Assembly (NCBI RefSeq): GCF_011745365.1 | Contig: NW_024468915.1 | Coordinates: 1,032,653-1,096,652 of the forward strand | Reading direction: 5' to 3' | Length of the DNA: 64,000 nucleotides | From: Cryphonectria parasitica EP155 | Taxonomy: Eukaryota > Ascomycota > Sordariomycetes > Diaporthales > Cryphonectriaceae | Part shown: positions 34,728 through 46,497 of the stretch, one piece after another | Layout of the letters: every line of letters starts with the position of its first letter | How positions within the stretch are numbered: the first letter of the stretch is position 1 | Position numbers and translations under genes: made by a program | The notes under the pieces: generated by a model | What the model was told of the DNA's origin: nothing | What the model saw: the letters and a program-made list of their open reading frames with translations, nothing else | Database searches by the model: none

Positions 34728-36012
34728 GGGACAATGGAGAGAGAAAAGGATCTGTCGCATGGAATCTTGGCTTGTTGATGCCTAGGCTACATCGGAAAAC
34801 CCCACAACATCGTCTCCTCTGTGCTGGTTGCACTGCTGAATCAAAGACATGCAGGAATGTTGTGGTCCACATCCTCCTGAACAGCAGAGATGACAGGTGG
34901 GTCCCGTGCAATGCCCATACGAACCTTTTCCCCATCCCCTTTGCGGATCGCCATCCCTCCGGCAAACACACATTGTGGCTTGCATCTTGCCAACCTATCC
35001 CGTCACCGTTCGTCTACACCCTTTCTCGGGAGGCGGCGTTGTTCCCGCATAACAAGTCTGCAGAAAAGGCGGCAGGGCCTAATTAAAGTAACGTTGCGCT
35101 ACAACTCCGACATCAACAACAACAACCACAACAACTCCTCACACACATACATCATATTCTACGATCGATCTTGTTGTTCGTTCTGTTCGGTGCACACCCA
35201 CCACCACCAACCCCTCCTCGACTCCAAAGGCACATTCAGTCTGCGAGGCATATTTTTAGGAAGACCCAACTACAAAACACAAGTGATTTCTCACGACAGC
35301 TGATGTTCTCTTCCTCTGCGTTGGCTAAGCTGCCGCCACCCCCTTTCAGACGGCCAACAACTGCCACTGCCTACAGCAGCCTAAACAAAGGTTGAGGGCC
35401 AAAAAAAAGGGCTTGTTCGGTCCTTCTCAGCCAATCAGTCCAGCCTGACCGGTGCCCTGGGGATAAGATTCTCAACCTTGCTTTATACATCGTTACAAGG
35501 CCTACCTGAACGCCGCCCCGCCCAAAAAGAAACATCAAAGCACTTATAATTAAAATTGCGCCTCCTTCAACTTTAGAACCTTTGGTGCTTACCCCTCTCC
35601 GCCAAGGTTCCCACAGCCTGCGCCCATCTACCTTTTCTTATTTTCTTTGCTTCTTCTTTCTTTTTTTTTTCTCTTGCTCGTCACGAGAGCCGTCCCAATC
35701 CTTATAGGATTCGGCGGGCTGCATTGCATTGCTGCAAGTAATCTCAGCCGTCGATAGATATAAAGTATCGACCGTTTTGGCCGTCCCTATTTTCCACCCA
35801 CCACAACCTTTCCTTCGCACTCTCGAGAGGTTGGGCCAGACTACGACATATTCCTCGAGTTCGCATTCAGGTCTAAGGTCGAATCAATTCATTGAGGGTC
35901 TGAAATTTCAAAACAATACCAGAAGACCAATCCCCCCTGACATTTCTCATTTTCTTTTTTTCTTTCTCCAGGTGTAGAGTATAGGCCCTCATCATCATCA
36001 TCATCATTAAAG

Positions 36013-37973
36013 ATGGGCTTACGGCTGCTCTTACCTGTCGTCCTAGCCGCTGTTGACTCGGTCACGGCGCAAGGACTTGGGGGCTTATGGCCTGTTCCTC
36101 AGCCCACCTTCTCGTCTGGAAACACGTCCTTGTTTATCAACGAGGACATCCAGGTCACTCTCAACGGAGCAAGCGTACGATGGTCTACTCATGAAACTCT
36201 CCTGCCCTCTTATGAGGATGTGTATACTAAAACCAATCTCCAAGCACAGCTGACCTACACGGCCGACTATGAGCCCAGCTCGCTATCCAGCGCGCAGCTG
36301 GTCCAGGCCGGTGTCTCGAGGACCCTGGACAGCATCTTCTCAGCCAACTTTGTCCCCTGGATGCTGGTGCCCCGGTACAAGCTGTCCAGCTACGAGCCCG
36401 CGCTCAACGCCTCCGCGGCGAGCGTCACGTCTCTGGCCATCACCCTCACCAGCAGCAATGCGACCTTCCAGCCCTCAACAGCCGAGGTGGACGAGTCGTA
36501 CAACCTGACCATCAGCGAGACCGGCTCGGCCAGCCTCTCTGCCGTGTCGACCAGCGGTGTCCTGCACGGCCTCGAGACCTTCTCCCAGCTCTTTTACGAG
36601 CACTCGAGCGGGACGGCCTGGTACATGGTCAACGCGCCCATCGAGATCCAGGACAAGCCCGTCTATGCATGGCGCGGCGTGATGCTGGACACGGCCCGCA
36701 ACTTCTTCCCCGTCGACGACATCAAGCGCACCATCGACGGCCTGTCGTACAGTAAGCTGAACAAGCTGCACGTGCACGTCACCGACTCGCAGTCCTGGCC
36801 CCTCGAGGTCCCCAGCCTGCCCGACCTGTCCGGCAAGGGCGCCTACAGCCAGGCCCAGGTCTACTCGGCCGACGACATCCAGTCGCTCCAGGAGTACGGC
36901 ATCGCCCGCGGCGTCGACGTCTACTTTGAGATCGACATGCCAGGCCACATCGGCGTCGTCGGCGAGGCCTACCCGGACCTGGTCGTCGCCTACGACGCCC
37001 AGCCCTACACCACCTACTGCGCCGAGCCTCCCTGCGGCGCGCTGAGGCTGAACAACTCGGGCGTCGAGGACCTCCTGGGCACGCTGTTCGACGACGTCCT
37101 GCCGCGCGTCGCCCCTTACACGGCCTACTGGCACACGGGCGGCGACGAGCTGAACGCGCAGGACTACCTGCTGGACCCGGACGTCAACACCAACGACACC
37201 GCCGTGCTGCAGCCCCTGCTCCAGGATTTCATCGATACCCAACACACCCGTGTCCGCGATGCAGGCCTGAACCCCATGGTCTGGGAGGAGATTGTCACCA
37301 CCTGGAATGTTACCCTTGGGTCCGATGTCGTGGTCCAGTCGTGGCTCGGCGGGACTGCCGTGCCAGACCTGGCTGCGAATGGCTACAAGGTCATTGATTC
37401 CAACTATGAGTTTTACGTGAGTTGTTCTTTTACCTTTTTTTTTCTTTCTTTCTTCTTCTTCCCTTTGTATATAATATATACACAATCATCATGATGAGAT
37501 TCCCCTATACTAAATCACGGTCTAATCTCTTTTCCCAAAAAAAAAAGTATCTCGACTGCGGTCGCGGCCAGTGGGTCACCTGGAGCAACGACCTCTGGTC
37601 CACCGGCTACCCCTTCAACGACTGGTGCAGCCCCACCAAGAGCTGGGAGCTCATCTACTCCCACGACCCGGCCGCCGGCGTCTCCGCCAACGCCACCTCC
37701 AACGTCCTGGGCGGCGAGCTCGCCCTCTGGTCCGAGACCATCGACCCCCAGAACCTCGACTCCCTCGCCTGGCCCCGCGCCGCCGCCGCCGCAGAGGTCC
37801 TCTGGTCCGGCCGAACGGACGCCGCCGGCCAGAACCGCAGCCAGGTCGATGCCGCGCCGCGCCTCAACTCGCTTCGGCAGCGCCTCGTGGCCAGGGGGCT
37901 CGGCGCGAGCCCCATCCAGATGGAGTGGTGCACCATGTATCCCAACGCCACCGGCTGTGCCCAGCCTGCTTAG
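36013..37973 (+). CDS. Secreted GH20 beta-N-acetylhexosaminidase (two exons)
   Basis: Secreted exo-enzyme that removes terminal N-acetylglucosamine, mainly from chitin oligomers, for cell-wall turnover and chitin use. Exons 36013-37416 and 37548-37973 join in phase to 609 residues, the usual NagA/Hex1 size. A signal peptide (MGLRLLLPVVLAAVDSVTA) is followed by a chitobiase-like N-terminal domain. The GH20 barrel follows: YAWRGVMLDTARNFFP, LHVHVTDSQSWPLEVP, YFEIDMPGHIGVV, and catalytic HTGGDELN with D378 and E379. WEEIVTTW, VVQSWLGG and GGELALWSETID complete the barrel. Several N-x-S/T sites suggest glycosylation. The catalytic Asp-Glu pair and the conserved tryptophans are intact. The intron acceptor is preceded by ten A residues rather than pyrimidines. 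Confidence 0.95.
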
Positions 37974-38877
37974 GGGCAGGTGGTGGTGGCGGTAGATGAG
38001 GACACACCCGCGCTCGTTGTGGTGGTGGTTCTTGTCGAGGTCGAGGTCCTAGTGGTGGAGCAGGTTGTCGTCGTCGTCGTCGTCGTCATCGTCGTCATCG
38101 TTACTGAGGAGGTCGTCACATCCATAGACGCCTCCTCCTTCTCCCTCAGAGAGGACGTCCTCCTCCTTGAGGACCTTGCCTTACCCGAGGCACAGAATCC
38201 ATTGGCAACATAGTCAGCCGACCTGGGCGGGCTCGTGCAGCGGCGCTTTCTTCTTGTACATAAATATCTTTATACTCGATGCAGTCTCTCTAATGGCGTA
38301 ACGTATCAATGTCGTATAATGATGTTGACTTCTCTCAAATGTGGCAGAAAGTGAAAAAGACAAGTCGTAACCTGGATTTCTGAGCAGTACCAAAGTAACG
38401 CTGTGTTCTTTTGTGGCAATTTGCCTCCACTCTCTTCTTGCTCGAGTGTCAACAAGTGCTACCATCCATTACTCTCTCCTCCCTTGCGTGCATTCCGACA
38501 AGACAAGGCAAACGGGTGTGGTGGTATCATATCTCTCGTCTCCTCTCAATAATCTTACACAGTCTATACAGAGAAAAGAAAAGAGAATGGAAAACAGAAG
38601 TGCTATCGCGACGGACTGCAAAAGCAAGTCTATAATGAAACCAACCTATCTCGACTGGAGACAATGGAAAAAAATAACCCCTTCCCGAATTTTCTTGGTC
38701 GGCTTTTTCACCCACCCGTTTGGCCCCAACGCCTTGCGACCTGTGGCCTAGCATGGCCTGGAAATACATAATGATTGACCCCCGGTTCAACACATCAAAA
38801 AAAAAAAAAGGAATTCAAGAGTGCTCTTCTTCGTCATCGATTCCTTCGCGCTTCAGGTCTTGCCGGCAGGCCAGGGC
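37974..38877. other. Intergenic between convergent hexosaminidase and transcription factor genes
   Basis: About 0.9 kb of 3' sequences. A GTC/GTG-rich stretch (38006-38110) yields a valine-rich open frame that is a repeat artefact. An A-tract lies at 38799-38810. No gene is supported. Confidence 0.6.
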
Positions 38878-41800
38878 CTACCCCAGCCCGACAGCGCCGG
38901 CCGCCTTGCCCAGCTGTTGGATGAGATGGCATAAGTTCTCCACAATGGGAGCAGCCTGGCCGCCGGGAAAGTTGGCGCGGAGAATGTCCTCTACCATTGC
39001 CATGCAGCTTGTCGGCTCGTCGATGAAGCACTGAGTCACGGTCCCCATGCCGCCACTGCCACTGCTGCTCTCGCCGACAGGCCCGTAGCCGCCGGAGGAA
39101 CCGGCCGCGGCTGCTCTTTTCGTCGGACCCCGGATGGCAGGTCTGGCCGAGCCGAACACGACGAATTGACGCATCGGGGCAGAGTCGGGCATGTCAAGGT
39201 GGATCACCGGCTCTGTCTGGCTGTCGAACCCGCCATTGCCCCTCCGCATGGCACGTGTCACGACGCCCCACGTCCACAGCGCCAGCGCGGCGTGATGGAC
39301 TGCGATCGCTGAGAAGTCCTTGAGGTGGCCCACTGGAAACTCTTTGGCCCACTGCAGGATCTGGCCGGCGTGCCAGATGGCCCGGCGGGACTCGCTGTCC
39401 TGCACCCAGCGCTTCAGTGCGGGTAGGATGCGCCTGGCCTGGTCGTCGCCCTCCTTGCCCGAGAACAGCTGCAGGTCCTCAAAGGAGACGTGCAGGTTCA
39501 TCAGTAGCAGGTTGAGCACGAGGTTCTCCTGGGCGATCAGCATGTGCGGCCATTTCTGTGCTGCGCTGAGCTGGAACTGTTCCAGGGCCTTGACGTGTTC
39601 CTGCTGACGAGACTGCAACAGTATGTTCGGGTTGCCGGCCACGTTGGGCGAGAAATTGGACCAGCGGTAAATGGAGTTCATCTGGCAGTACTCGCGGATG
39701 AAGGTCCAAAAGCCATGCAGGAAGATGGAGATGCAGTACCGCACGTCGAGCCGGTGCGCATCGGTCGCGAGCAGGTCGAAGTCGCGGAGGAGATCGCCTA
39801 GTGAAGGAAGCTTGGTGGTTTGCGGCCCTGCGTGTATTCGCAGGTAATGCATCTTCCATTCCTGGGCCGTCTTGGCAAACCAGAGCTCTCGGGCCTCAGG
39901 AAGCGGTAGGGTCAGCTCTGCGTACGATATATGTGGATTAATCATGGACGTCATGGATGTTTGGGCGTCGCGGATGAAGAGATGGAAGATAAGCCTGCGG
40001 TATGTTAATAAGTACTGCTGTATGCAGCTAAGAGGACAACGAGGAGAGGAAACATACCTCTTCCACGATTCGTGCTGATACCAGAGCTTCCACTTCGCGT
40101 CCAAGTCGGAACCCTCGTCTGCCACATCTACGTGGATGTACTCATAATGTGATTGCTGGAACAAGCCTCTGCCCCTGGTCATCGCAACGGGGATGTTCAA
40201 GTCTACATCCATCTTGGTTAGGTCCTCCTTCGTAGTCTGACATCAACAAGGATATACATACGGCACTCAGCTATCTCCATGCGCCTTCGATTTCCACTCC
40301 ACAGGCCAATATCGTGATTCAGCACGAGAGCCTGGACCAGACTTATATCCTGAATCTTGGTATTGTTATCTTCGAACTAAGGTAAGGACACATTAGTAAA
40401 GCTAAACGTGTCAAGCAATCGGAGAGAAATAGGCATCCATAGCATAGCTAGTGGTGGTTGGGGGGCCAAGGGCGGCTGTTGTACGTACTCGCATGGGTAT
40501 TGTGATTCCTATATGCATGCCTGGTCAGCAAAGATGCCTAGCGAAGAGAAAGGGAGGGGGTGGGGGGGGGGGGGGGCTCAGATGAAGAGACCAGACTTAC
40601 GAACTGCCTCCTGCACAGCGAAGCCAAATTTCCAGAGCGACCTGACAGGTGTCAGGATGGCTCCTGCTGCGGCGGTCACGCCTAGCCACTCGGGGCTCTG
40701 CCCATTCATCGAAAATGAACCAAAGTGTATGAACTCGGATACCTGACACAGGTGCCAGGCCAGGAAGACGTGGACCAAGGAGTCCATCACCTCGGTGGAG
40801 GGAAAAGACGACGCTACCCTTCCCATGATAGAATTATTCTGACATGTGCTCAGGATGATGGCCAATACCTTGTCCCGCCCGGAAGCCTCCATTTTGTCGT
40901 TGACGACCTTGTCCGGCTGCAGCTGAGAGTTCTTTATGTCGATCAGTGGCAGGTTGCTCTTCTGAGTCTCCATGTTATCCTTATTGGCGTCAGGCATCCA
41001 ACGCCATGGCGAGTCTACCCAGATCGAGACCAGACGCTGGCGCATGTGAGACAGGGACAGCTCTGCGGAATCCTGTGCCTGGGTGAAGATGTAGCTGGCC
41101 AGGTTGGGATCGGTCGCCAGCATGCCGTTGATGTTACCAAGGTTCCAGTCATCGATTAGGCCGAAGTCGAGCTCGTCCATGTCCAGGTTGGCATCGTCGC
41201 AAAAATCTAACACGGCCAGGCCTTGGGCTGGATTCATCCTCGAGGACGCCAACTGCTGCTGCTGCTGTGGATCGTAGAGAACATTCTGCAGAAAATCTCC
41301 AAACTGTGGTCTTGACATGTCGACCACAGCAGCGTGGTTCTGGGCGAGCTGGGCAGCATGACTATCCGTGTGGTCTTCATCCTCCATGGTTAGCACAGTC
41401 TCGGCTACGGACAAGTATTCAGAGGCGACGGCGGCAAGGGCCAGTGTAGTGTGCAGCAGGTTGCCGGTAGGGCCGTATGATAGGTGAGTGGTGAATCAAA
41501 GAAATTGGGGACAGGATAGGGCGAGGCCAACAACAGCAAATGCATGGGGTGGTTTGTGTTTGCCATGGAAGACGAGAGGGTGATGGTGAGGTTGAGGTTG
41601 TGGAATATAGTCTTAATATAGCGTTGACAAGTATAAGACAAAGAAAGGAAGAGAGAGGAACCTGGAAATACAAATATCGTTCTACACAGTGGTCGAACAC
41701 GAAAGAAGAAGGAAGGTGTGGCTCACTGTGGTCTATCATGGTCTCAGGTGTGGGTAGCTGTACTGCTTCGTTACTGCCCTGCGTGTGGGTAGCAACGATA

Positions 41801-42961
41801 GGAGGACTTCGGCTGGTGGACTGGGCATAAGAAGGAGGATTCGTCATGGCCAGGGCGGCTGGGGTGTGGACCCTCTGTATAGGCCCAGACTGCCCTGTCT
41901 GCGAGGACAAGGGCTCGGGGCCCAAATTACGGGAGGGCGGGCCCGAAGGGGTTGTAGTAGGAGGAGCATGCATCGGAGGAGGGTGAGTGTGGGAGTGGCT
42001 CTGGGCGTGGGCGTGGGACTTGGAGGGGGGGGAGGAGGGGGAGGACGAGGACGAGTCCGAGTGGGCGCTGGCCGAGAAGTGCAGTAGATGCATAGCGGCG
42101 GCAGACCCGGCCTCAGAAGACGCATACTCGCAGGTCAAGTTGCGATGGCGGCATCTGGTGCACGGTTTGGTGTCCTCGCACTTGACGCGAGCCTTGGCAC
42201 ATGCCTGACACGCGTGGGCCACGCGGCCGGCGCCAGGCGACGAGTTGATGCGGCGTCTCTTGTTGCCGTTGCCATCGTCGTTGTGGTTGGCACGGTGTCT
42301 CTTAAGGAGGTCGGCACGGCCAAATGCCTTCCCACAGACCTACACCGTGGCATCATCAACATGTGCGCCCGGCAGAAAGCCATATACCAATCACACAGTC
42401 ACAAGAAGAGAAAGGAAGGAAAGAAGAAGAAGAAAGGGGAAAACATACATCACAGACAAAGCGCTTGCCTAGCGTGTGGGTGGCAACATGCCGCTGAAGA
42501 TGCTCGGGGCGGGAGTATCTTTTGAGACAGTCTGCACACTGGTAGAGGCTCGAGTTTGGGGCGTGATTCCTAGACAGGCCTGGACCAGCCGCCGAGGCTG
42601 AGGATGTGTGTGCAGTGGGTGAAGTCACCGGGGATGCTACGGAGTGCGCACTACCAGAGGCGGCCGGCGATACTGTGGAAGGGGGAGCGGCAGGATAGTT
42701 GTAGGCAGACGTGGCCACGGAGATGAAGTCCAAGGAAGGCGAGGGGTTTCCATCGTTAGAGGGCCGTTGCGGCGGGAGCAGTGAGCGAGCAGGCTGGGGC
42801 AGTGATCGAGGTGATGACGACGACGGTGGAGGCTGGTGAGCAGTCTGTGCATGGGCAGAAGGTTGAGGCTGAAATTGAGAATGAGGGTGAGACCGAGGCG
42901 GGGGCTGAGACGGAACGGCTGGCTCCGGGTGGAGTAGGTGAGAGAAGGACGGGCTGGCCAT
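38878..42961 (-). CDS. Transcription factor with two C2H2 fingers, a Zn2Cys6 cluster and fungal-specific middle domain (seven exons)
   Basis: Predicted nuclear DNA-binding regulator. Proposed minus-strand exons: 42961-42449, 42339-41727, 41404-40601, 40508-40489, 40376-40262, 40202-40058 and 39994-38878. They join in phase to 1,108 residues. A P/S/Q-rich N-terminus precedes C2H2 finger 1 (YQCADCLKRYSRPEHLQRH, about 140-162) and finger 2 (FVCDVCGKAFGRADLLKRH, about 168-191). The Zn2Cys6 cluster follows at C215-C241 (CQACAKARVKC..CTRC..C). The middle region has FEDNTKIQDISLVQALVL, NHDIGLWSGNRRRMEIAE and WESWKR/LIFHLF-like pieces, typical of C2H2-Zn2Cys6 fungal factors. Exon 4 is 20 nt, confirmed by phase on both sides. 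The 322-nt intron between exons 2 and 3 is the weakest join; an extra small exon there is possible. Target genes are unknown. Confidence 0.82.
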
Positions 42962-43885
42962 GATATATTTGTCGATCCAGAGAGGCGGAGACAAGAGAGA
43001 CACAGGAGACGGGCTCAGGCTGAGTATGACCCTGTTGTTGATGATGCTGCTGCTGCTGCTGAGCTGAGCTTGGCTGGGCCAGAGCTGGAGCTGGAGCTGT
43101 GCCTGGCCGGTGCAGAGCACGTTGTGTGTCCAATCCAATCCCCACTGCTTGGTACTGTACGCGGCTGGGCTGCCGGTATTCCGGGCTTCCCGTTACGTCG
43201 GATTCCGGGAAGGGGGGGGGGGGCACAGGTCGGGATCGCGACCGTAGCGATGTTTCTCTCACTCACTCTCGCTCTCTGCCCGTGCTGCTAGATTCTAGAA
43301 CTGGGCTTGGGCCTGGACCTGGACCGGGGCCTGGATCCCGTACGAGGCTTGCACGTCTGAGACAGACTCAGACACAAACAGAGGCCAATTGGCCCGCAAG
43401 GGGCTGATCAGCATCTGGCCAAGCCCTCTGAAGGAGAGAGGGAGTGAAGGAAGGAAACCGAAGAAGAAAAGTAAAATCAAAAAAGATAAGGCCGGTGCGT
43501 CGTCCTCTCTCTTGCTGATGAAGATGCCGTGTGTGCCGACCCCAAGGTTCAGAAACAAAAAGGCGAAAGGGAGAAAGAGGGGGGGGGGTTGTTTCGTCGA
43601 GAAGGAAGGAAAGGTCGAGAGGATAGCAGCACCAGCAACCAGCAGTGTTCCATGCATTCAGACATCATCCAGTTTAAGCATACTCGCAAAGGTGCTCTTT
43701 TCGTTAAGGGAAAGAAACAGGGGTGCCTCGGAGCTATACTGGCGTCTCAGGCGGTTGGTCGAGACCCGATTTGGTCAGAACCAAGCCAATAGAGACAAAA
43801 AGTTATATATACTGTTTATGTACTTTACTATACTGTATAGTATACGTCTTAAAGCCTCGAAAAAGAAAAACTTGCTTGCATATAC

Positions 43886-43899
43886 TACGTAGTATGTAT
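43886..43899. repeat. 14-bp perfect palindrome ATACTACGTAGTAT
   Basis: A perfect inverted repeat about 0.9 kb upstream of the transcription factor start. Its core TACGTAGT recurs near 44258 and twice near 44550-44562. Confidence 0.6.
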
Positions 43900-46368
43900 G
43901 TTTTACAGTATGCAGGACGACAATGAACGGTGAGATGCGAATATCGGGCTTTTTGGGCAATCAAGTCGACACGTAGACTATACCATCAAACAGCCCAAGG
44001 AGAAGGGAAGGGGGGGGGGGGGGGGGAAAAAACAAAAAAAAAACAAAAAGTTATGGACGCATGACGGAAACAGTACCGCCCCCCCCGTCTATTCCTCCTC
44101 GACCACAGCGCCGCCATCGCTCTTTGTGTTTTCCCCGATCTGATCTGGTGTTGTAGGGGAGGGGTTGGTTTTGCGCTAGCATCGAGGTACGTATGCCCAG
44201 TACGACAATGTATTCATAATACCACAGTAGCAGTACAGGGTACCTCCCTAGGCCTATTACGTAGTGGTCAGTGGTCCGAGCGGCGGCGATGGTAATAGTG
44301 GTAGTAGCATAGGTTGTAAACAGCATGAACTACCGTAGAACTGCATACTGTCCTATGAAGTTCTTTGTTAGAGTTACATTGTGAATACATCTTCCTCATG
44401 GAGACTCATCGTGGTTGGCCGCAGTGTGGCGTGGGCGACGGGACACTACCAGAGACGCTGCGCATGTGGATACGTGGACACCGTAAAGTGAACCAAGCAA
44501 CCAGAAGCGGATCCAGGGATACCTTGTCGCTCGCGTGAAATAGATGGGTGTACGTAGTACGTAGTCGTGGTGTTTAATTCCCCGGGCTAGGGATCCGCCC
44601 CCCCTGTCCTCAGCGCCCCGTGCGAAGATCTTGCTTTGTTTTTAATCCCCAGGCTTGCGTCCAGAAGCCCAGATCAAATCTCTTGTTCTCGCCGAGGTTG
44701 GGTTTTACGACGATAACACGACGGGGCAGGGCAACTGTGTCAAATGAGCGGAGGCTAAAGTGGAAAAGATTAAATAAAAATAAATTCAAACCCCAAAAGA
44801 GGATAGCGCGCGGACGTGGAAGAAAAATGCCAAGGGTGACAGGAGTTAAAAAGGAAAGAACGATGACCAAAGAGGGAGAGAGAACACGAAGGGAAGTGGA
44901 GGAGGATAGACGAAAAAGGGAAGGAAGGCAACACCTGGGCAATCGTCAAAGGGTTAGATCGTTTCTCCCTTCACTCACGCCATCACAACAGCATCACATC
45001 ACTGCTACAGAGACTCTGCAATAGGACATGGCATTGCGCAAAAAGATCTGAGAGTGCTATAGTACAATACAACATAGCAAGAAAAAACTCACACAGCCAG
45101 GAAAGACATAGGTACCATAGTAACTTCAAATGGTTATATCTTCCAGTGACGCGTCCTCAGTCTCCATTCTGCAATCAGCTCCTGCCCCCCCTCACCAAAT
45201 CAGTGCCGTCGTCCACTCGGGACGCGCGCCTTGCAGGCGGCTGAACATCCATCTTCCAACGGCGAGGCTCGGTATGGTCTCTGTAAAGGGAATGCCACGC
45301 CGGCTTGGCGTGCCTTGTCCTGCATGGCCATTTAGAGTCGCAGCTCTCCCGCGACGACGGTCCCGCCGACCTTGTGGTGGGAAGTGCCGGGACCATAGTA
45401 CAACAAGCAAGGGCTCCCGCCTTACAGGACTGTACTGTACTTAGTGCGCATAACAAGCATATGTATGTCGCCAGCTACGAGCGGCGGGGTCTCTTCGTCG
45501 CTGGTGAGACAGGAACAACGACCTCTTTCGTTAGTCCAAATCTTGGCGATGCGGTGTGTTCTTTTTGGCATCGGACATCCTCCTACGAACATCAGCTAGC
45601 CTGCGGCCGCTCGCTAGCACCTGGGCAGGCAGAGGCGCTTGCTGCTGGACGGTCACGCCCTACCCTACCCTACCAAGCCCGTACCATCTCGAATCAGCCT
45701 CGGAAGGTCCGTCCAACAACACCTGTTACAGGTGGCATCTCGTACAGTAAGCCACGATGAGAATGGACAAAACTTGTCGAGCCTCTCGCCTTGGGCAGGC
45801 AAGGCAAATGTACCAAGACACTCTCCGCGCAAGGGCCCAGATTGTGGTCTCTCCCGTCATGGTATAGTACAGGCCTGCTGCCATAAAGGGGCGTGTCTCG
45901 GCCTCCTGCTGCTGCTTCTACCACAGACCTGTTACCACCAAAACCGTATCGGCATGTGCGCCGCCCGAGAAGGCACTTCTTAGCAAGCAACTACACCCGC
46001 GGTACCAGGCGCGAGTCTTCATTGGAGCGTTCTCATTCAGCGGTGCCTCGGGCGGCTGTCATCTGATTAAGCCTTCCTACTAGCAACCACCGGCTGAGAC
46101 TGGCCTCGATGATGCCTGTTACTCTTGAGGGCCACACTGAGCTGTGCCGTGTCGAGCTAACGACCAGAGCTATACCACAGACGAAGTCTCGGCTGGACGG
46201 AAACATACATGGCCAGCCTTTATACCATCAGTTTTGGTGTGACGCGAACAAGAAGAAGAATTAAACCAACCTTTTCGACCCAAGGGGGACGCTGCATCTC
46301 GAGTGCCATCAAGGCTGGCTTTCGTTGGCCCCCCCCCCCCCCAAAAAAAACCCACTAAGGAAGACTAA

Positions 46369-46497
46369 CCCTCCTCCTCTTTCTCCTCCTCTTTCTCCTC
46401 CTCTTTCTCCTCCTCTTTCTCCTCCTCTTTCTCCTCCTCTTTCTCCTCCTCCTCTTTCTCCTGCTCCTCTTTCTCCTGCTCCTCTCCTCTCCTTCTC
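46369..46497. repeat. Polypyrimidine minisatellite (CTCCTCCTCTTT units)
   Basis: About eight to nine imperfect 12-bp CTCCTCCTCTTT units, almost purely C/T, following a C14 run and an A8 tract. Late units pick up CTG interruptions. Confidence 0.9.

Larger units (their letters stand above)
32995..36012. other. Divergent intergenic region between Nab2 and the hexosaminidase gene
   Basis: A 3-kb promoter region for two divergent genes. It holds a (GAA)n tract at 33955-33984, a (CAT)17 microsatellite and CT-rich leaders on both sides. An ATC/CAT run lies immediately before the hexosaminidase start (35990-36008). No coding frame is supported. Confidence 0.6.

Noticed and set aside
34506..34971. 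Polyhistidine and polyaspartate open frames
   Set aside because: Both are translations of the (CAT)17 microsatellite on opposite strands.
36475..37485. 336-residue antisense frame within the hexosaminidase gene
   Set aside because: A shadow of GC-rich third positions; V/D/G-rich with no motif, while the sense strand has a complete GH20 enzyme.
37980..38213. Valine-rich 77-residue frame
   Set aside because: It translates a GTC/GTG repeat downstream of the hexosaminidase stop.
42962..43138. 59-residue upstream extension of the transcription factor
   Set aside because: In frame with an ATG at 43138, but Q/L/S low-complexity and unlike the family. The ATG at 42961 has better context (ATCATGGCC).
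45656..45675. CCCTACCCTACC telomere-like repeat
   Set aside because: Only about three units, and CCCTAC rather than CCCTAA; likely chance.
45305..45760. 151-residue plus-strand frame in the gene-free block
   Set aside because: No ATG start, no domain similarity I can recognise, no intron-joined continuation.
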